64,000 bases of DNA from GCA-2698665 sp047611265 (GCA_047611265.1 JBLFWM010000002.1:62001-126000), one strand, 5' to 3'; numbered from the stretch's first letter, positions 25,690 to 35,403 are shown. Made by a program: numbers and translations. Notes: generated by a model from the sequence alone, not told the origin.

Positions 25690-26646
25690 TTACTTAGAAA
25701 AATGATCAAACCCTTTCAAGCTTAAATTAACTAGCTTATCATTATCAAAATATCTCAATTTACTTTTTGTTATAACACCTATCTTAGTAATAGAAAGAGA
25801 ATGTTTCTTTGATATTTTATCAATTTGTTTTTGATATTTTTTGTTTGCAGTAAAACATAATTCATAATCTTCGCCTCCACCGATAAGAGCTTCGTAGTAA
25901 AGTTTAGACGGTATTATTTTTTTAACTAGCTTATGAGTTGGAATCTTATCTATAAATATATCTGCGCCGCATTTACTGCTTACAGTTATATTATATAAAT
26001 CTTTAGCAATGCCGTCAGATACATCAATACAGCTACTTGCAAATCTAGAAATATCTATTCCAATATCTATTCTAGGCACAGGCAAATGTAAATATTTTTT
26101 AAGTAACTTAAACTCATGTTGATACTTTTTTTTATTAGTAATCATTAGCGCTGCTCTTGCACATCCAAGTTTACCCGTAACATAAATATCTTCACCGTTT
26201 TTTGCCCCATCACGGTAAAGTATATTTTTCTTGTTCTCCCCTATTACTTGAATCGAGATGCTTAATGGTCCACGATTAGTATCTCCACCAATCAATGCAA
26301 CATTGTATTTTTCTGTAAGGTGTTTAATGCCTTTATAAAAAGATTTAATCCATTCTGATTCTAATTTAGGTATAGTCAAAGCCATAAATATATATTTAGG
26401 TACACAACCCATTGCAGCAATATCACTTAAATTTGTAGCTAATGATTTATATCCAATTTCATAAGGGCTATAGTTTTTAGTGAAATGAGGTCCTAGCAAG
26501 GAAGTATCTGTTGTAATAACAAAATATTTCTTTGGTGATATTTTAATTACAGCGCAGTCATCGCCTATACTTTTGACAACATTACCAGAGGTTGTCTTGA
26601 TATTTGATTTAATATAATCAATAATGCCTTCTTCATTCTTAATCAT
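25690..26646 (-). CDS. thiL: Thiamine-monophosphate kinase
   Basis: A 318-residue ATP-dependent enzyme making thiamine diphosphate. I chose the ATG at 26644-26646, eight bases inside the nusB end, because the protein then begins MIKNEEGIIDYIKSNI, the family pattern; 27 further codons are open upstream. VKSIGDDCAVIK, the metal-binding TTDTSLLGPHF, ALIGGDTNRGP and CIDVSDGIAKDL are typical. It ends the glyA-nrdR-rib-nusB-thiL operon. Confidence 0.94.
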   Translation of the reverse strand: MIKNEEGIIDYIKSNIKTTSGNVVKSIGDDCAVIKISPKKYFVITTDTSLLGPHFTKNYSPYEIGYKSLATNLSDIAAMGCVPKYIFMALTIPKLESEWIKSFYKGIKHLTEKYNVALIGGDTNRGPLSISIQVIGENKKNILYRDGAKNGEDIYVTGKLGCARAALMITNKKKYQHEFKLLKKYLHLPVPRIDIGIDISRFASSCIDVSDGIAKDLYNITVSSKCGADIFIDKIPTHKLVKKIIPSKLYYEALIGGGEDYELCFTANKKYQKQIDKISKKHSLSITKIGVITKSKLRYFDNDKLVNLSLKGFDHFSK

Positions 26647-27055
26647 TTTTATCAAAGCATCTAAGTAACTGGTCAAGAATATTATTGATAAATTTATACG
26701 ATTCATCAGTCGAGTATTTTTTAGCAATATTTATACTTTCATTAAGAATAACTTTTTTAGGCACATCCTCTCTGTATATAAATTCACAAACTGACAGCCT
26801 CAGTATTGACCTATCTATTGGTATCAGTGACTCAAGCTTTAAATCCGTATTATCTTCTATGAAACTAATTATTTTTTCATTATTTTGCTCAATCAGTAAG
26901 ATAATATTTTCAAAATAATCTTTGTCATATGTTCTCTTTTCGACGAATGTTTTTAAAATATCTGAGAATGTATACTCATTTAAATCCTGCTGATATAAAA
27001 CTTTTAAGATATTTTCTCTTGCGATGGTTCTCTGTTTAGAATTAATAATAGTCAT
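26639..27055 (-). CDS. nusB: Transcription antitermination factor NusB
   Basis: A 138-residue helical protein: RTIAREN at the N-terminus, LIPIDRSILRLSVCEFIY in the middle and NESINIAKKYSTDESYKFIN near the end fit NusB, which with S10 acts in rRNA antitermination. It overlaps ribH by four bases and thiL by eight. The ribH-nusB-thiL order is conserved in many proteobacteria. Confidence 0.94.
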   Translation of the reverse strand: MTIINSKQRTIARENILKVLYQQDLNEYTFSDILKTFVEKRTYDKDYFENIILLIEQNNEKIISFIEDNTDLKLESLIPIDRSILRLSVCEFIYREDVPKKVILNESINIAKKYSTDESYKFINNILDQLLRCFDKND

Positions 27056-27567
27056 TTTATAGTGATCGTTTTAATAATATTCAATAAATTCTCTCTAGTT
27101 TTTGCGTATTCCAAACCTTTTTTGAATTTAATTCCAGCCCTGTCAATAGCTTGTTGCTCAGTATTCGTTGTTAATACTCCATTTATTATTGGTTTTTCAA
27201 ATTCAAGGCTAAGATTTTTTAATCCATTAATTACCGATGATGACAAATATTCATCGTGCTTGGTATCACCTTTTATGATGCATCCTAAGGCTAGAATTAT
27301 ATCTGGCTTATGTTTACTTAAAATCATTTTTATTATTAATGGTAATTCGAAAGCACCCGGCGATTCAATGAAACCAATATTAGAGATATTTTCTCCAGAA
27401 TGGCCTATGAAGTCAGTAGCCATACTCCCTGTTATGTATTTATGATATGAAGTTGAAACAATAATAGTTTTTTTATTTGTTAGCTTCAAAAGATCAGAAT
27501 AATTATCTTTGTAATATATCTCAGGGTGATCGTATAATTCTATACTTTTATTATCTGTTTTCTTCAT
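27052..27567 (-). CDS. ribH: 6,7-dimethyl-8-ribityllumazine synthase
   Basis: A 171-residue riboflavin pathway enzyme. SPGAFELPLIIKMIL (substrate-binding loop) and ALGCIIKGDTKHDEY with the catalytic His are present, followed by INGVLTTNTEQQAIDRAG. The N-terminus is about ten residues longer than average. It joins the ribB product with the ribD product to form lumazine, the substrate of ribE. Confidence 0.94.
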   Translation of the reverse strand: MKKTDNKSIELYDHPEIYYKDNYSDLLKLTNKKTIIVSTSYHKYITGSMATDFIGHSGENISNIGFIESPGAFELPLIIKMILSKHKPDIILALGCIIKGDTKHDEYLSSSVINGLKNLSLEFEKPIINGVLTTNTEQQAIDRAGIKFKKGLEYAKTRENLLNIIKTITIK

Positions 27568-28656
27568 TTACTTGCTTACATACTTAATTACATTGAGCCC
27601 AAAAGCATTTATTCCATGATAAATTATAGGACTGCTTAACAATATCATATCCTTCACCCCAATATCGCTTAATATTTGCGCGCCTATGCCAACTGTCCGA
27701 AAATCATCAAACTTAGCTTTATTTTTTGAAACTATTGACTTAGATAACTTCAAATTATTCAGCTGATTACTTGTAAGATTTTCTGTAATAAATACTACGG
27801 CTCCTTGTTTTGATTTAGAGATTTTTTTTAATGCTCTATCAATTGGCCAGGTTGAGTAATTAGTAGACTTAACAGTATCAGTTAAGATATTTTGCACATG
27901 AACTCTAACCATCGTAGGTTCTTCTGAAATTATTTTATTTTTAATTAATGCAAAATGAACCATAGAGGTCAGGGTATCTTTGTAAAAGATTCCAGTAAAT
28001 TCACCATACTCGGTTTTAATAACCTCTTCGCGTATCCTTTTAACAGTTTTTTCATTAGAAACCTTGTATTTAATCAGATCCTCAATTGTTCCAATTTTTA
28101 ATTTATGTTTTTTTGAAAAAGTTAACAGATCTTTTTTTCTAGCCATGGTTCCATCTTCATTTAGTATCTCAACAATCACAGCAGAAGGTTCTAGTCCAGC
28201 TAGTTTAGCCAAATCACAGCCAGCTTCTGTATGACCAGCTCTTATAAGGACTCCCCCATCTTTTGCCATAAGCGGGAATATATGGCCTGGCTGAACTAAG
28301 TCACTTGCTTTTGAATTTTTAGCAACTGCAGTTTGAATTGTTTTTGCTCGGTCAGCAGCTGATATTCCTGTGGTAACACCTTTTGCAGCTTCTATAGACA
28401 CTGTAAAATTTGTTTCCTTAGATGTTTCTCCTGTTTTTTTTATAAGCGGTAGACCTAGTTTTTTACATTTAGTACTAGTAAGAGTTAAGCAAATCAAGCC
28501 TCTGCCTTTTGAAGCCATAAAATTAATATCTTTAGCTTTAACAAATTCTGATGCCATTACAAGATCGCCTTCGTTTTCACGATTCTCATCATCCATAATG
28601 ATGACCATTTTACCTTTCTTAAGGGAATCGATTATTTCTTTAGTAGTATTAATCAT
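27568..28656 (-). CDS. ribB: 3,4-dihydroxy-2-butanone-4-phosphate synthase with degenerate GTP cyclohydrolase II-like domain
   Basis: A 362-residue two-domain protein. The first 200 residues form DHBP synthase, with MDDENRENEGDLV and RAGHTEAGCDLAKLAG. The second domain aligns with GTP cyclohydrolase II, but the zinc-binding cysteines of that family (as in RVHSEC and CDCG motifs) are missing; here the equivalent reads RVHVQNIL. GTP cyclohydrolase activity is therefore unlikely and a separate RibA should exist elsewhere. It overlaps ribE by eight bases. Confidence 0.92.
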   Translation of the reverse strand: MINTTKEIIDSLKKGKMVIIMDDENRENEGDLVMASEFVKAKDINFMASKGRGLICLTLTSTKCKKLGLPLIKKTGETSKETNFTVSIEAAKGVTTGISAADRAKTIQTAVAKNSKASDLVQPGHIFPLMAKDGGVLIRAGHTEAGCDLAKLAGLEPSAVIVEILNEDGTMARKKDLLTFSKKHKLKIGTIEDLIKYKVSNEKTVKRIREEVIKTEYGEFTGIFYKDTLTSMVHFALIKNKIISEEPTMVRVHVQNILTDTVKSTNYSTWPIDRALKKISKSKQGAVVFITENLTSNQLNNLKLSKSIVSKNKAKFDDFRTVGIGAQILSDIGVKDMILLSSPIIYHGINAFGLNVIKYVSK

Positions 28657-29236
28657 TTTTAAGCTTCTCTAAATGTTTTGCTATATAGTCTACTTCAATA
28701 TTCACACTATCACCTAAACTATAATTTTTAATAATAGTATTTTGATATGTGTGAGGAATTACCATTAAGTCTATCATGTTTCCATCTACCTGATTAATCG
28801 TCAGACTAACACCATCAATGCAGATGGAGCCTTTGTGAACTATATATTTTAAATATATTTTATCAACTTTAATTTGAATAAACCATGAGTCAGTATCTTT
28901 TAAAAGCTTTTCTATCACCCCAATAGTATCAATATGGCCAGTAGTTATATGTCCACTAATAAATTTATTCAAAGTTAAGGGAAACTCTATATTTACAAGA
29001 TCATCTTTCGTTAAATATTTAAATGATGTTAGTTTCATAGTCTCAGGAGATAAATCAAAACTAAAAATATTATTTTTAACGTTAACTACTGTCAGGCAAG
29101 CTCCGTTAACAGCAATACTATCGCCATTTGATATATTAATTGAAAGGTTAGTGACCTCTACTTTAATTAGATAATTATTATTAACTTCCTCTATAACAAT
29201 AATTTTTCCTATATTTTCTATAATCCCTGTAAACAT
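28649..29236 (-). CDS. ribE: Riboflavin synthase alpha subunit
   Basis: A 195-residue protein made of two lumazine-binding repeats: MFTGIIENIGKI with DSIAVNGACLTVV in the first and GHITTGHIDTIG with GSICIDGVSLTIN in the second. It disproportionates two lumazines into riboflavin and the pyrimidine that is recycled. No FMN riboswitch is visible upstream. The gene lies between ribD and ribB in one operon. Confidence 0.95.
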   Translation of the reverse strand: MFTGIIENIGKIIVIEEVNNNYLIKVEVTNLSINISNGDSIAVNGACLTVVNVKNNIFSFDLSPETMKLTSFKYLTKDDLVNIEFPLTLNKFISGHITTGHIDTIGVIEKLLKDTDSWFIQIKVDKIYLKYIVHKGSICIDGVSLTINQVDGNMIDLMVIPHTYQNTIIKNYSLGDSVNIEVDYIAKHLEKLKND

Positions 29237-29237
29237 A

Positions 29238-30332
29238 TTATTTTTCTAGTCTCACTTTTAGATTATTACCAATTGGAATCATATCATTTATTTTAAATTT
29301 TATCTTTTTGGAAAGTTTTTTTATGTATGTAACTCCAGAAAAAGATCTTCCGGTATCCCCAATTATTTTTGGAGAAATATATAATATTAATTCATCAATT
29401 AAAGATTTTTTAAAGAAAGATTCTATTAATGTTGGTCCAGCTTCAACAAACACATTGTTTATGTCTTGTTTAGCTAAAAAAGACATACACTCCGTAATAT
29501 TAATTTTACCTTTTCTTGTTTGCATATAAACAATAATCACATTTTTTTTATATTTTTTAGTGGTTTTTTTTATTGATGTAAATAAGTAAATTTTTCGAGA
29601 TAATTCTTTAAAAACTTTACTGTTTAATGGTATTTTGAGAGTTCTATCCACTATTCCAAGGTCTGGTTGTTTTAATATTTTTTTTAGCAGTAATGGTTCG
29701 CGAATATTTAAACTAGAATTATCCGCCATCACTGTCTTAGATGAAGAAAATATTAATGAAGACAATGCTCTTTCTACCTGAACATCAAGTCTTGATTCTT
29801 CTGAAGTAACCCATTTACTTATACCATTACTCAGAGAAACTTTCCCATCGAGGGATATTCCTGATTTACAAATAATATTTGGTCTTTTTAATAAAAATTT
29901 ACTAAAAAATCCTCTGTTTAGCCTCATTGCTTTATTTTTTAAAACTCCAACCCTAACTTCTATCCCAGACTTTTTAAGCTGTCTAATACTCTTGCCATTT
30001 ACAAGTGGATTTGGGTCTAAGCATGAAATCACAACTCTCTTTATCTTGCTATTAATTATTAAATTAGAACATGGAGGTGTTCTTCCAAAGTGGCAACATG
30101 GTTCTAAGTTAATATATAGCGTTGAGTTTTGAGCAGATTTACCGGCATTTTTAATAGCTTCTTGCTCTGCATGTGGGAAACCAGGTTTCAAGTGATATCC
30201 TTTTCCTAAAATTTTTCCATTTTTGACCACAATCGCACCAACCATAGGATTTGGATGTGCGGTAAATTTTCCATTAAGCGCTAATTTAAAAGTTTCTTCT
30301 ATATAATATTTATCTATTTCTTCTTTATTCAT
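29238..30332 (-). CDS. ribD: Bifunctional pyrimidine deaminase/reductase RibD
   Basis: A 364-residue fusion. Residues 1-145 form the deaminase, with zinc ligands in HAEQEAI and PCCHFGRTPPC. The rest is the reductase, with ISLDGKVSL, WVTSEESR and VFVEAGPTLIESFF. It carries out the second and third steps of riboflavin synthesis. It overlaps nrdR by eight bases. Confidence 0.95.
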   Translation of the reverse strand: MNKEEIDKYYIEETFKLALNGKFTAHPNPMVGAIVVKNGKILGKGYHLKPGFPHAEQEAIKNAGKSAQNSTLYINLEPCCHFGRTPPCSNLIINSKIKRVVISCLDPNPLVNGKSIRQLKKSGIEVRVGVLKNKAMRLNRGFFSKFLLKRPNIICKSGISLDGKVSLSNGISKWVTSEESRLDVQVERALSSLIFSSSKTVMADNSSLNIREPLLLKKILKQPDLGIVDRTLKIPLNSKVFKELSRKIYLFTSIKKTTKKYKKNVIIVYMQTRKGKINITECMSFLAKQDINNVFVEAGPTLIESFFKKSLIDELILYISPKIIGDTGRSFSGVTYIKKLSKKIKFKINDMIPIGNNLKVRLEK

Positions 30333-30825
30333 CTTGCAGTAGATTCTTTTGAAGTTTTTTCATTTCTGGCGATAAATCTTTCTCTAAACTTTTTATAATT
30401 TTAGTGAATGCCTCTTTGTCTTCAAAATTTAAATAAACAGATGCAAATCTAAGGTATGCTACATGGTCAAGTTTCAATAACTCTTCCATTACTATTTTTC
30501 CTATTACATTTGAAGACACTTCTTTATCTGCTTGTGTTCTGCATTTTTTAAAAATATTATCAAAGGTGTGGTCAATATCAACCATAGAGTTTTCTCTTTT
30601 CTCTAAAGCTATATAAACACCTTTCTTAACTTTATCTTCGGAGAATAATTCTGATGAATTATTTGTTTTTATTACACGAGGATATGATAATTCTGATTGT
30701 TCAGAAGTATTGAAACGTATATTACAAGAGACACATTCACGTCTCCTTTTTACAGCATTCGTTTCTCCGATTAACCGAGAATCAATTACCTTTGTTTCAG
30801 GCTCCCCACAAAAAGGACAGCGCAT
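30325..30825 (-). CDS. nrdR: Transcriptional repressor NrdR
   Basis: A 166-residue protein: an N-terminal zinc ribbon with CPFCGEPETKVIDSR and CVSCNIRF, then an ATP-cone beginning near PRVIKTNNS. NrdR represses ribonucleotide reductase genes depending on the nucleotide bound. It lies between glyA and ribD, a common gammaproteobacterial order. Confidence 0.96.
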   Translation of the reverse strand: MRCPFCGEPETKVIDSRLIGETNAVKRRRECVSCNIRFNTSEQSELSYPRVIKTNNSSELFSEDKVKKGVYIALEKRENSMVDIDHTFDNIFKKCRTQADKEVSSNVIGKIVMEELLKLDHVAYLRFASVYLNFEDKEAFTKIIKSLEKDLSPEMKKLQKNLLQDE

Positions 30826-30836
30826 ACTAAATACCT

Positions 30837-32108
30837 CTAAGCTACAGCTTTTTTATTCTTAGAATAAACTGGAAATTGAGATGTTAAATTCAATATCTTT
30901 TCTTTAACAGACGCAATTTTTGACTCGTCTTCGATATCATCAAGCACGTCACATATTAAATTTCCAAGTATAGTAGTTTCAGCTTCCTTGAAACCTCTTG
31001 TAGTAATAGCTGCAGTACCAAGTCTTATTCCACTTGTAACAAATGGGCTTTGCGGATCATTTGGAACTGAATTTTTATTTACAGTAATATTTGCTCTATG
31101 CAGAGCTGCATCAGCTGCTTTACCAGTTAACCCTTGTTTTACTAAGCTAACCAGCATCAGATGGTTTTTAGTTCCGCCTGATACGATATCATAGCCTCTT
31201 GAAATTATTGTTTTTGCTAGTAAGTCTGCATTCAATACAACCTGTTTCATATAATCTTTAAATTCAGGTTCTAATGCTTCTTTAAATGCTACTGCTTTGG
31301 CTGCAATAACATGCATTAATGGTCCGCCTTGAGTTCCTGGAAACACTAAAGAATTAAACTTTTTCTCAAGTTCTGGATTAGATTTACAGATTATTATTCC
31401 GCCTCTAGGCCCTCTTAATGTTTTATGAGTAGTTGATGTAACTACATCAGCAAATGGAACTGGAGAAGGATAAACTCCACCGGCAACTAATCCAGATACA
31501 TGTGCCATATCAACTACAAAGTAAGCGTTAACTTTTTTTGCAATCTTCGACATTCTTTCCCAATCAATTACTTGCGAATAAGCTGAAAAACCACCAATTA
31601 ACATTTTTGGTTTGTGTTCTACAGCAAGTTTCTCTATTTCATCATAGTCAAGCATACCATCCTCGTCTATACCATATTGGATAGCATTAAAAAGCTTTCC
31701 TGAAAAATTTACTTTTGAGCCATGCGTCAGGTGACCACCAGCGTCCAGACTCATTCCCAGTATAGTATCGCCAGCACTAAGCAAAGCAAGGTATACCGCA
31801 GCATTTGCTTGTGAGCCAGAATGTGGCTGAACATTTGCATAATCTGCACCATATATTTCTTTTAATCTATCAATAGCTAGCTGCTCAGCTATATCAACAT
31901 TTTCACAACCACCATAATATCTTTTGTAAGGATAGCCTTCTGCGTATTTATTCGTTAAAACTGAACCTTGAGCCTCTAGAACTCTAGGACTTGCATAATT
32001 TTCAGAAGCAATTAGCTCTACATGTTCTTCCTGGCGAATAATTTCTTTATTAATCGAATCATTCAATTCGTCATCAAAGCCTGCAATTTTCATATCTACA
32101 TCAAACAT
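30837..32108 (-). CDS. glyA: Serine hydroxymethyltransferase
   Basis: A 423-residue PLP enzyme interconverting serine and glycine with transfer of a one-carbon unit to tetrahydrofolate. I chose the ATG at 32106-32108, preceded by AAAGGAG; 17 further codons are open upstream. Key segments are EHVELIASENYASPRVLE, YGGCENVD and the PLP lysine motif VTSTTHKTLRGPRGG. It heads the operon running through nrdR and the riboflavin genes to thiL. Confidence 0.96.
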   Translation of the reverse strand: MFDVDMKIAGFDDELNDSINKEIIRQEEHVELIASENYASPRVLEAQGSVLTNKYAEGYPYKRYYGGCENVDIAEQLAIDRLKEIYGADYANVQPHSGSQANAAVYLALLSAGDTILGMSLDAGGHLTHGSKVNFSGKLFNAIQYGIDEDGMLDYDEIEKLAVEHKPKMLIGGFSAYSQVIDWERMSKIAKKVNAYFVVDMAHVSGLVAGGVYPSPVPFADVVTSTTHKTLRGPRGGIIICKSNPELEKKFNSLVFPGTQGGPLMHVIAAKAVAFKEALEPEFKDYMKQVVLNADLLAKTIISRGYDIVSGGTKNHLMLVSLVKQGLTGKAADAALHRANITVNKNSVPNDPQSPFVTSGIRLGTAAITTRGFKEAETTILGNLICDVLDDIEDESKIASVKEKILNLTSQFPVYSKNKKAVA

Positions 32109-32177
32109 ATGGTCTCCTTTTACAAATATAGTGTATAAATTCAAATGAAATACTAACATTTAATCTATTTCTTGTAA

Positions 32178-33902
32178 CTAAATTTCTATCCCTTCGTTAT
32201 CATTTTCTAAGGCTAAAGTTGGCTGTTTTACCTCGTTTAAATCATAGTATTTTATACTACCAAGATACTGTTTTGTTACTTCCCATATAGGATCACCAGA
32301 TTCTTCTGAATTTACGCTAGCCCAACCACTAACTATATATTTTTTGTTATTAATCAATGGTTTACCATCATTTAATGTAATATTAGTTATTCTTTTATTG
32401 ATGGTATTTTTTGGTGTAATTTGATAATTAATTCCGGTTGTTCTAACCATATCTCCTCCTTGCTGAAGATAAGGGTCTGGATTAAATATATTATCAGCTA
32501 CATCCTCTAAAATATTTTTAATGGTAAGACCGGTCATTTCTCTTCGGTAAACATTAGGATATGTAATAGCAGTATGATTATAAATATCAGACATTAAAAT
32601 ATCTTCTCCTGCAAGAATAGTTGGTCCCCACCTAAATCCAGGGGATAAGCAGATTTCTGAATCCAAAACATTAGACATTGAGTCGCAAATAAGATTATCA
32701 AAAGAACCATTGAAATTACCTCTTCTATATAAATCATAATTTGATTTTCCAATTTTCTCATTTAATTCTTTTAAATATGGTTTTTTTACATCTTTAATAT
32801 GCTTGTTCATCTGGGTTGACGGTTTGATTTGATTAGAAAGAATTGGCAAGAGTTTGTATCTATAATCAAAAGAGGCATGTCTAATTTTTACATCAATCAT
32901 TGACACAAACTTTCCATTACATCCCGAATTAAGGATTACAGTTCTTGAATTATTATTGATAATTTCAATAGGCTTAGGTAGTACATCATGAGTATGACCC
33001 CCAAATATTATATCAATTCCATTAACTTTAGATGCCATTTTTTTATCAACATCAACACCATTGTGAGATAATAAAACAATTAATGATGTATTTTCTTTAG
33101 CCTTGATTAAGTTAATCAACTCTTGTAATTCATTGTCACGAATACCAAAAGTAAGATTAGGAATCAATCTTCCTGGATTTGCAATAGGCGTATACGGGAA
33201 GGCTTGGCCAATAATTGCAACTCTCTGGTTATTTATTGTTTTTATAACATATGGTTTCTGAAAATGGTTACTCTCATCAACAGGCTCAATACCATCAAAC
33301 AAAGCTTCTTCGGTCAATGAAATATTTTGAGCAACAAAATCCCCATTGAATTTTTTTAAATTTTCTAGAAATATTTTTTCACCATATGTAAATTCCCAGT
33401 GTCCAGTCATTACATCAACACCTAAAATATTAGATGCCTCAACCATATCCATGCCATTAGTTAATAGTGAAAGACCACTACCCTGCCATGTATCCCCGCC
33501 ATCTAATAACAAAGAATTATCATTAGCATCATGTCTTAATTGATCAATGACAGTTTTTAAATGGGCATAGCCACCAAACTTTCCAAACTCTTTTGCATGC
33601 TGATGAAAGTTAAGGTGTGTAAAAGCATGTTTCATAATAGTTGAGTCAATAGAATAGTAGTCTAAAAGTTTTCTTCCAACTATATGCGGTGGAGTATTCC
33701 TATTATTGCCAACGCCTAAATTATAATTAGGTTCTCTGAAATACATTGGGTCTAGTTGCGCATGTGTGTCCGTTATATGAATAAGTCTTAAGTCACCAAA
33801 TAATCTAGTATTATAATTTATCGTTGGTGAACCAAATGAAGGTTTTACAATACCAGCTGCATATCCAGCCATCAAAAATTGAATAAATTCTCTTCTGTTC
33901 AT
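32178..33902 (-). CDS. soxB: Thiosulfohydrolase SoxB
   Basis: A 574-residue periplasmic metallophosphoesterase-fold protein. A twin-arginine-type signal starts MNRREFIQFLMAGYAAG. The di-metal ligands are visible in HITDTHAQLDP, LLDGGDTWQGSGLS, LLSHNGVD and GGHTHD, and MTGHWEFTYGE is the SoxB-specific segment. SoxB releases sulfate from the sulfur carrier SoxYZ during thiosulfate oxidation. No other sox gene is nearby. Its start overlaps the msrQ stop by four bases, so it is translationally coupled to a methionine sulfoxide reductase system. Confidence 0.9.
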   Translation of the reverse strand: MNRREFIQFLMAGYAAGIVKPSFGSPTINYNTRLFGDLRLIHITDTHAQLDPMYFREPNYNLGVGNNRNTPPHIVGRKLLDYYSIDSTIMKHAFTHLNFHQHAKEFGKFGGYAHLKTVIDQLRHDANDNSLLLDGGDTWQGSGLSLLTNGMDMVEASNILGVDVMTGHWEFTYGEKIFLENLKKFNGDFVAQNISLTEEALFDGIEPVDESNHFQKPYVIKTINNQRVAIIGQAFPYTPIANPGRLIPNLTFGIRDNELQELINLIKAKENTSLIVLLSHNGVDVDKKMASKVNGIDIIFGGHTHDVLPKPIEIINNNSRTVILNSGCNGKFVSMIDVKIRHASFDYRYKLLPILSNQIKPSTQMNKHIKDVKKPYLKELNEKIGKSNYDLYRRGNFNGSFDNLICDSMSNVLDSEICLSPGFRWGPTILAGEDILMSDIYNHTAITYPNVYRREMTGLTIKNILEDVADNIFNPDPYLQQGGDMVRTTGINYQITPKNTINKRITNITLNDGKPLINNKKYIVSGWASVNSEESGDPIWEVTKQYLGSIKYYDLNEVKQPTLALENDNEGIEI

Positions 33903-34444
33903 ATCTTATAAATCCTTTTTTTAATTAACAATATAGATAATATTATAAACACATAAGTATTAAATAAAAAATAATCAGCTTTAATAATTAAATAGTAATG
34001 TAATAGTGATAATACAAGTATTAAATAAATTAATCTATGCAATGCAAACCATTTGGTGCCAAGTTTTTTCTGAGCTTTATTCGATGATGTCATGAATAGA
34101 GGAATGAACAATATTAAGGCAACATAGCCTGCCTGAATAAAGTTTCTAGAAACTATATCAGATGATATAGAAGAAAAATTTAGATCATTATCAGTCAAAT
34201 ATAAAAAGAAATGGAGTAATGTAATCAAAAAAGTAATAATTCCCAGAGATCTCCTGTCTATGTAATTTTTAATATAAAATAGAAGTGGGACTGATAAGAC
34301 AATTATTATCATGCTCATAGCTATATAACCCGAGGAGATTATTAAATATGAATAGGGATTAATGATTTCATCATTATATATAGATTGATAAAAAATAAAA
34401 AATATAGGAAATAGTGATAGCGAATATGTGATGAACCTATTCAA
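33899..34444 (-). CDS. msrQ: MsrQ-like heme-binding membrane subunit (YedZ family)
   Basis: A 181-residue protein with about five or six membrane segments. Histidines that could bind heme lie in ITLLHFFLYL, in WFALHRLIYL and in SLLHYYLI. MsrQ passes electrons from the membrane to the periplasmic molybdoenzyme MsrP. It begins 14 bases after msrP and overlaps soxB. It is slightly shorter than E. coli MsrQ. Confidence 0.85.
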   Translation of the reverse strand: MNRFITYSLSLFPIFFIFYQSIYNDEIINPYSYLIISSGYIAMSMIIIVLSVPLLFYIKNYIDRRSLGIITFLITLLHFFLYLTDNDLNFSSISSDIVSRNFIQAGYVALILFIPLFMTSSNKAQKKLGTKWFALHRLIYLILVLSLLHYYLIIKADYFLFNTYVFIILSILLIKKRIYKI

Positions 34445-34458
34445 AGTAATAAATTATA

Positions 34459-35403
34459 TTAAAAGTTTTTTTCAAGGTCCATGCCTGTATAGAGATTGTT
34501 AACAAATTTACTATATCCATTGAACAATAAAGTGTCTCTCTTGCCAAACTCTCCTATTCTTCTTTCTCTTTTTTGACTCCATCTAGGATGGTCTGCATAT
34601 GGATTAACATTAGAATAAAACCCATACTCATCAGGAGCTTGCTCATTCCATGAGCATGCTGGTTGATGATCAACAAATGAAATTTTAACAATTGACTTAA
34701 TGCTCTTAAATCCATATTTCCATGGAACAATTAATCTTACAGGAGAACCATTTTGGTTAGGTAAAACTTTTCCATAAAGACCCACGGCTATCATCGTTAA
34801 CGGGTTAATTGCCTCGTCCATTCTTAGTCCTTCTTTATATGGCCAATTCAAAATATTTCTTTTTTGACCAGGAAGATTTTCTTTGTCTAATATAGATTCA
34901 AAAGAAACATACTTTGCATTATGCAGTGGTTTAGCAAGATTAATTAGACTTCTTAACTCAAAACCAATCCACGGAACAACCATGGACCAAGCTTCAACAC
35001 ATCTCAGTCTATATATTCTCTCTTCTAGTTGAAACTTTTTTATTAAATCTTCACTGTCTAGTGTAAATGGATTTTCTACCAAACCATCTATTGTTAATTT
35101 CCAGTCATCAGATTTAAGCTTGGATGCATTTAGCATAGGGTCTCGCTTTCCCGTTCCTAGTTCATAAAAATTATTGTATGATGTAATCTGTTTAATAGTA
35201 TTTGTTTGTTCATTTGTACTGTAATCAAGGTCTTTATTGAAGGATAATTTTTTTTGTGATGCAGACAAGATATTTGAATTCATTAGAAATGGAAAGGCTA
35301 GTGTTGATGCCATTATTTTTCTACGATTATTGAAATGTCTTTCATCCGTAACTTTATTCTCTTTATCTAAGTTATATTTATTAAATATTTTCACTTCAAC
35401 CAA
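34459..35403 (-). CDS. msrP: Periplasmic methionine sulfoxide reductase catalytic subunit (MsrP/YedY)
   Basis: A 314-residue molybdopterin protein. Its N-terminus has a twin-arginine-like segment NNRRKIMASTLAFPFLMNS near residues 25-43, and the molybdenum-ligand cysteine is in RLRCVEAWSMVVPWIGFEL. IVPWKYGFKSIKSIVKI and PRWSQKRERRIGEFGKR are family motifs. With MsrQ it repairs oxidised methionines in the cell envelope. The start lies inside the 3' end of purL (13-base overlap), so the gene may depend on purL transcription. Confidence 0.92.
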   Translation of the reverse strand: MVEVKIFNKYNLDKENKVTDERHFNNRRKIMASTLAFPFLMNSNILSASQKKLSFNKDLDYSTNEQTNTIKQITSYNNFYELGTGKRDPMLNASKLKSDDWKLTIDGLVENPFTLDSEDLIKKFQLEERIYRLRCVEAWSMVVPWIGFELRSLINLAKPLHNAKYVSFESILDKENLPGQKRNILNWPYKEGLRMDEAINPLTMIAVGLYGKVLPNQNGSPVRLIVPWKYGFKSIKSIVKISFVDHQPACSWNEQAPDEYGFYSNVNPYADHPRWSQKRERRIGEFGKRDTLLFNGYSKFVNNLYTGMDLEKNF

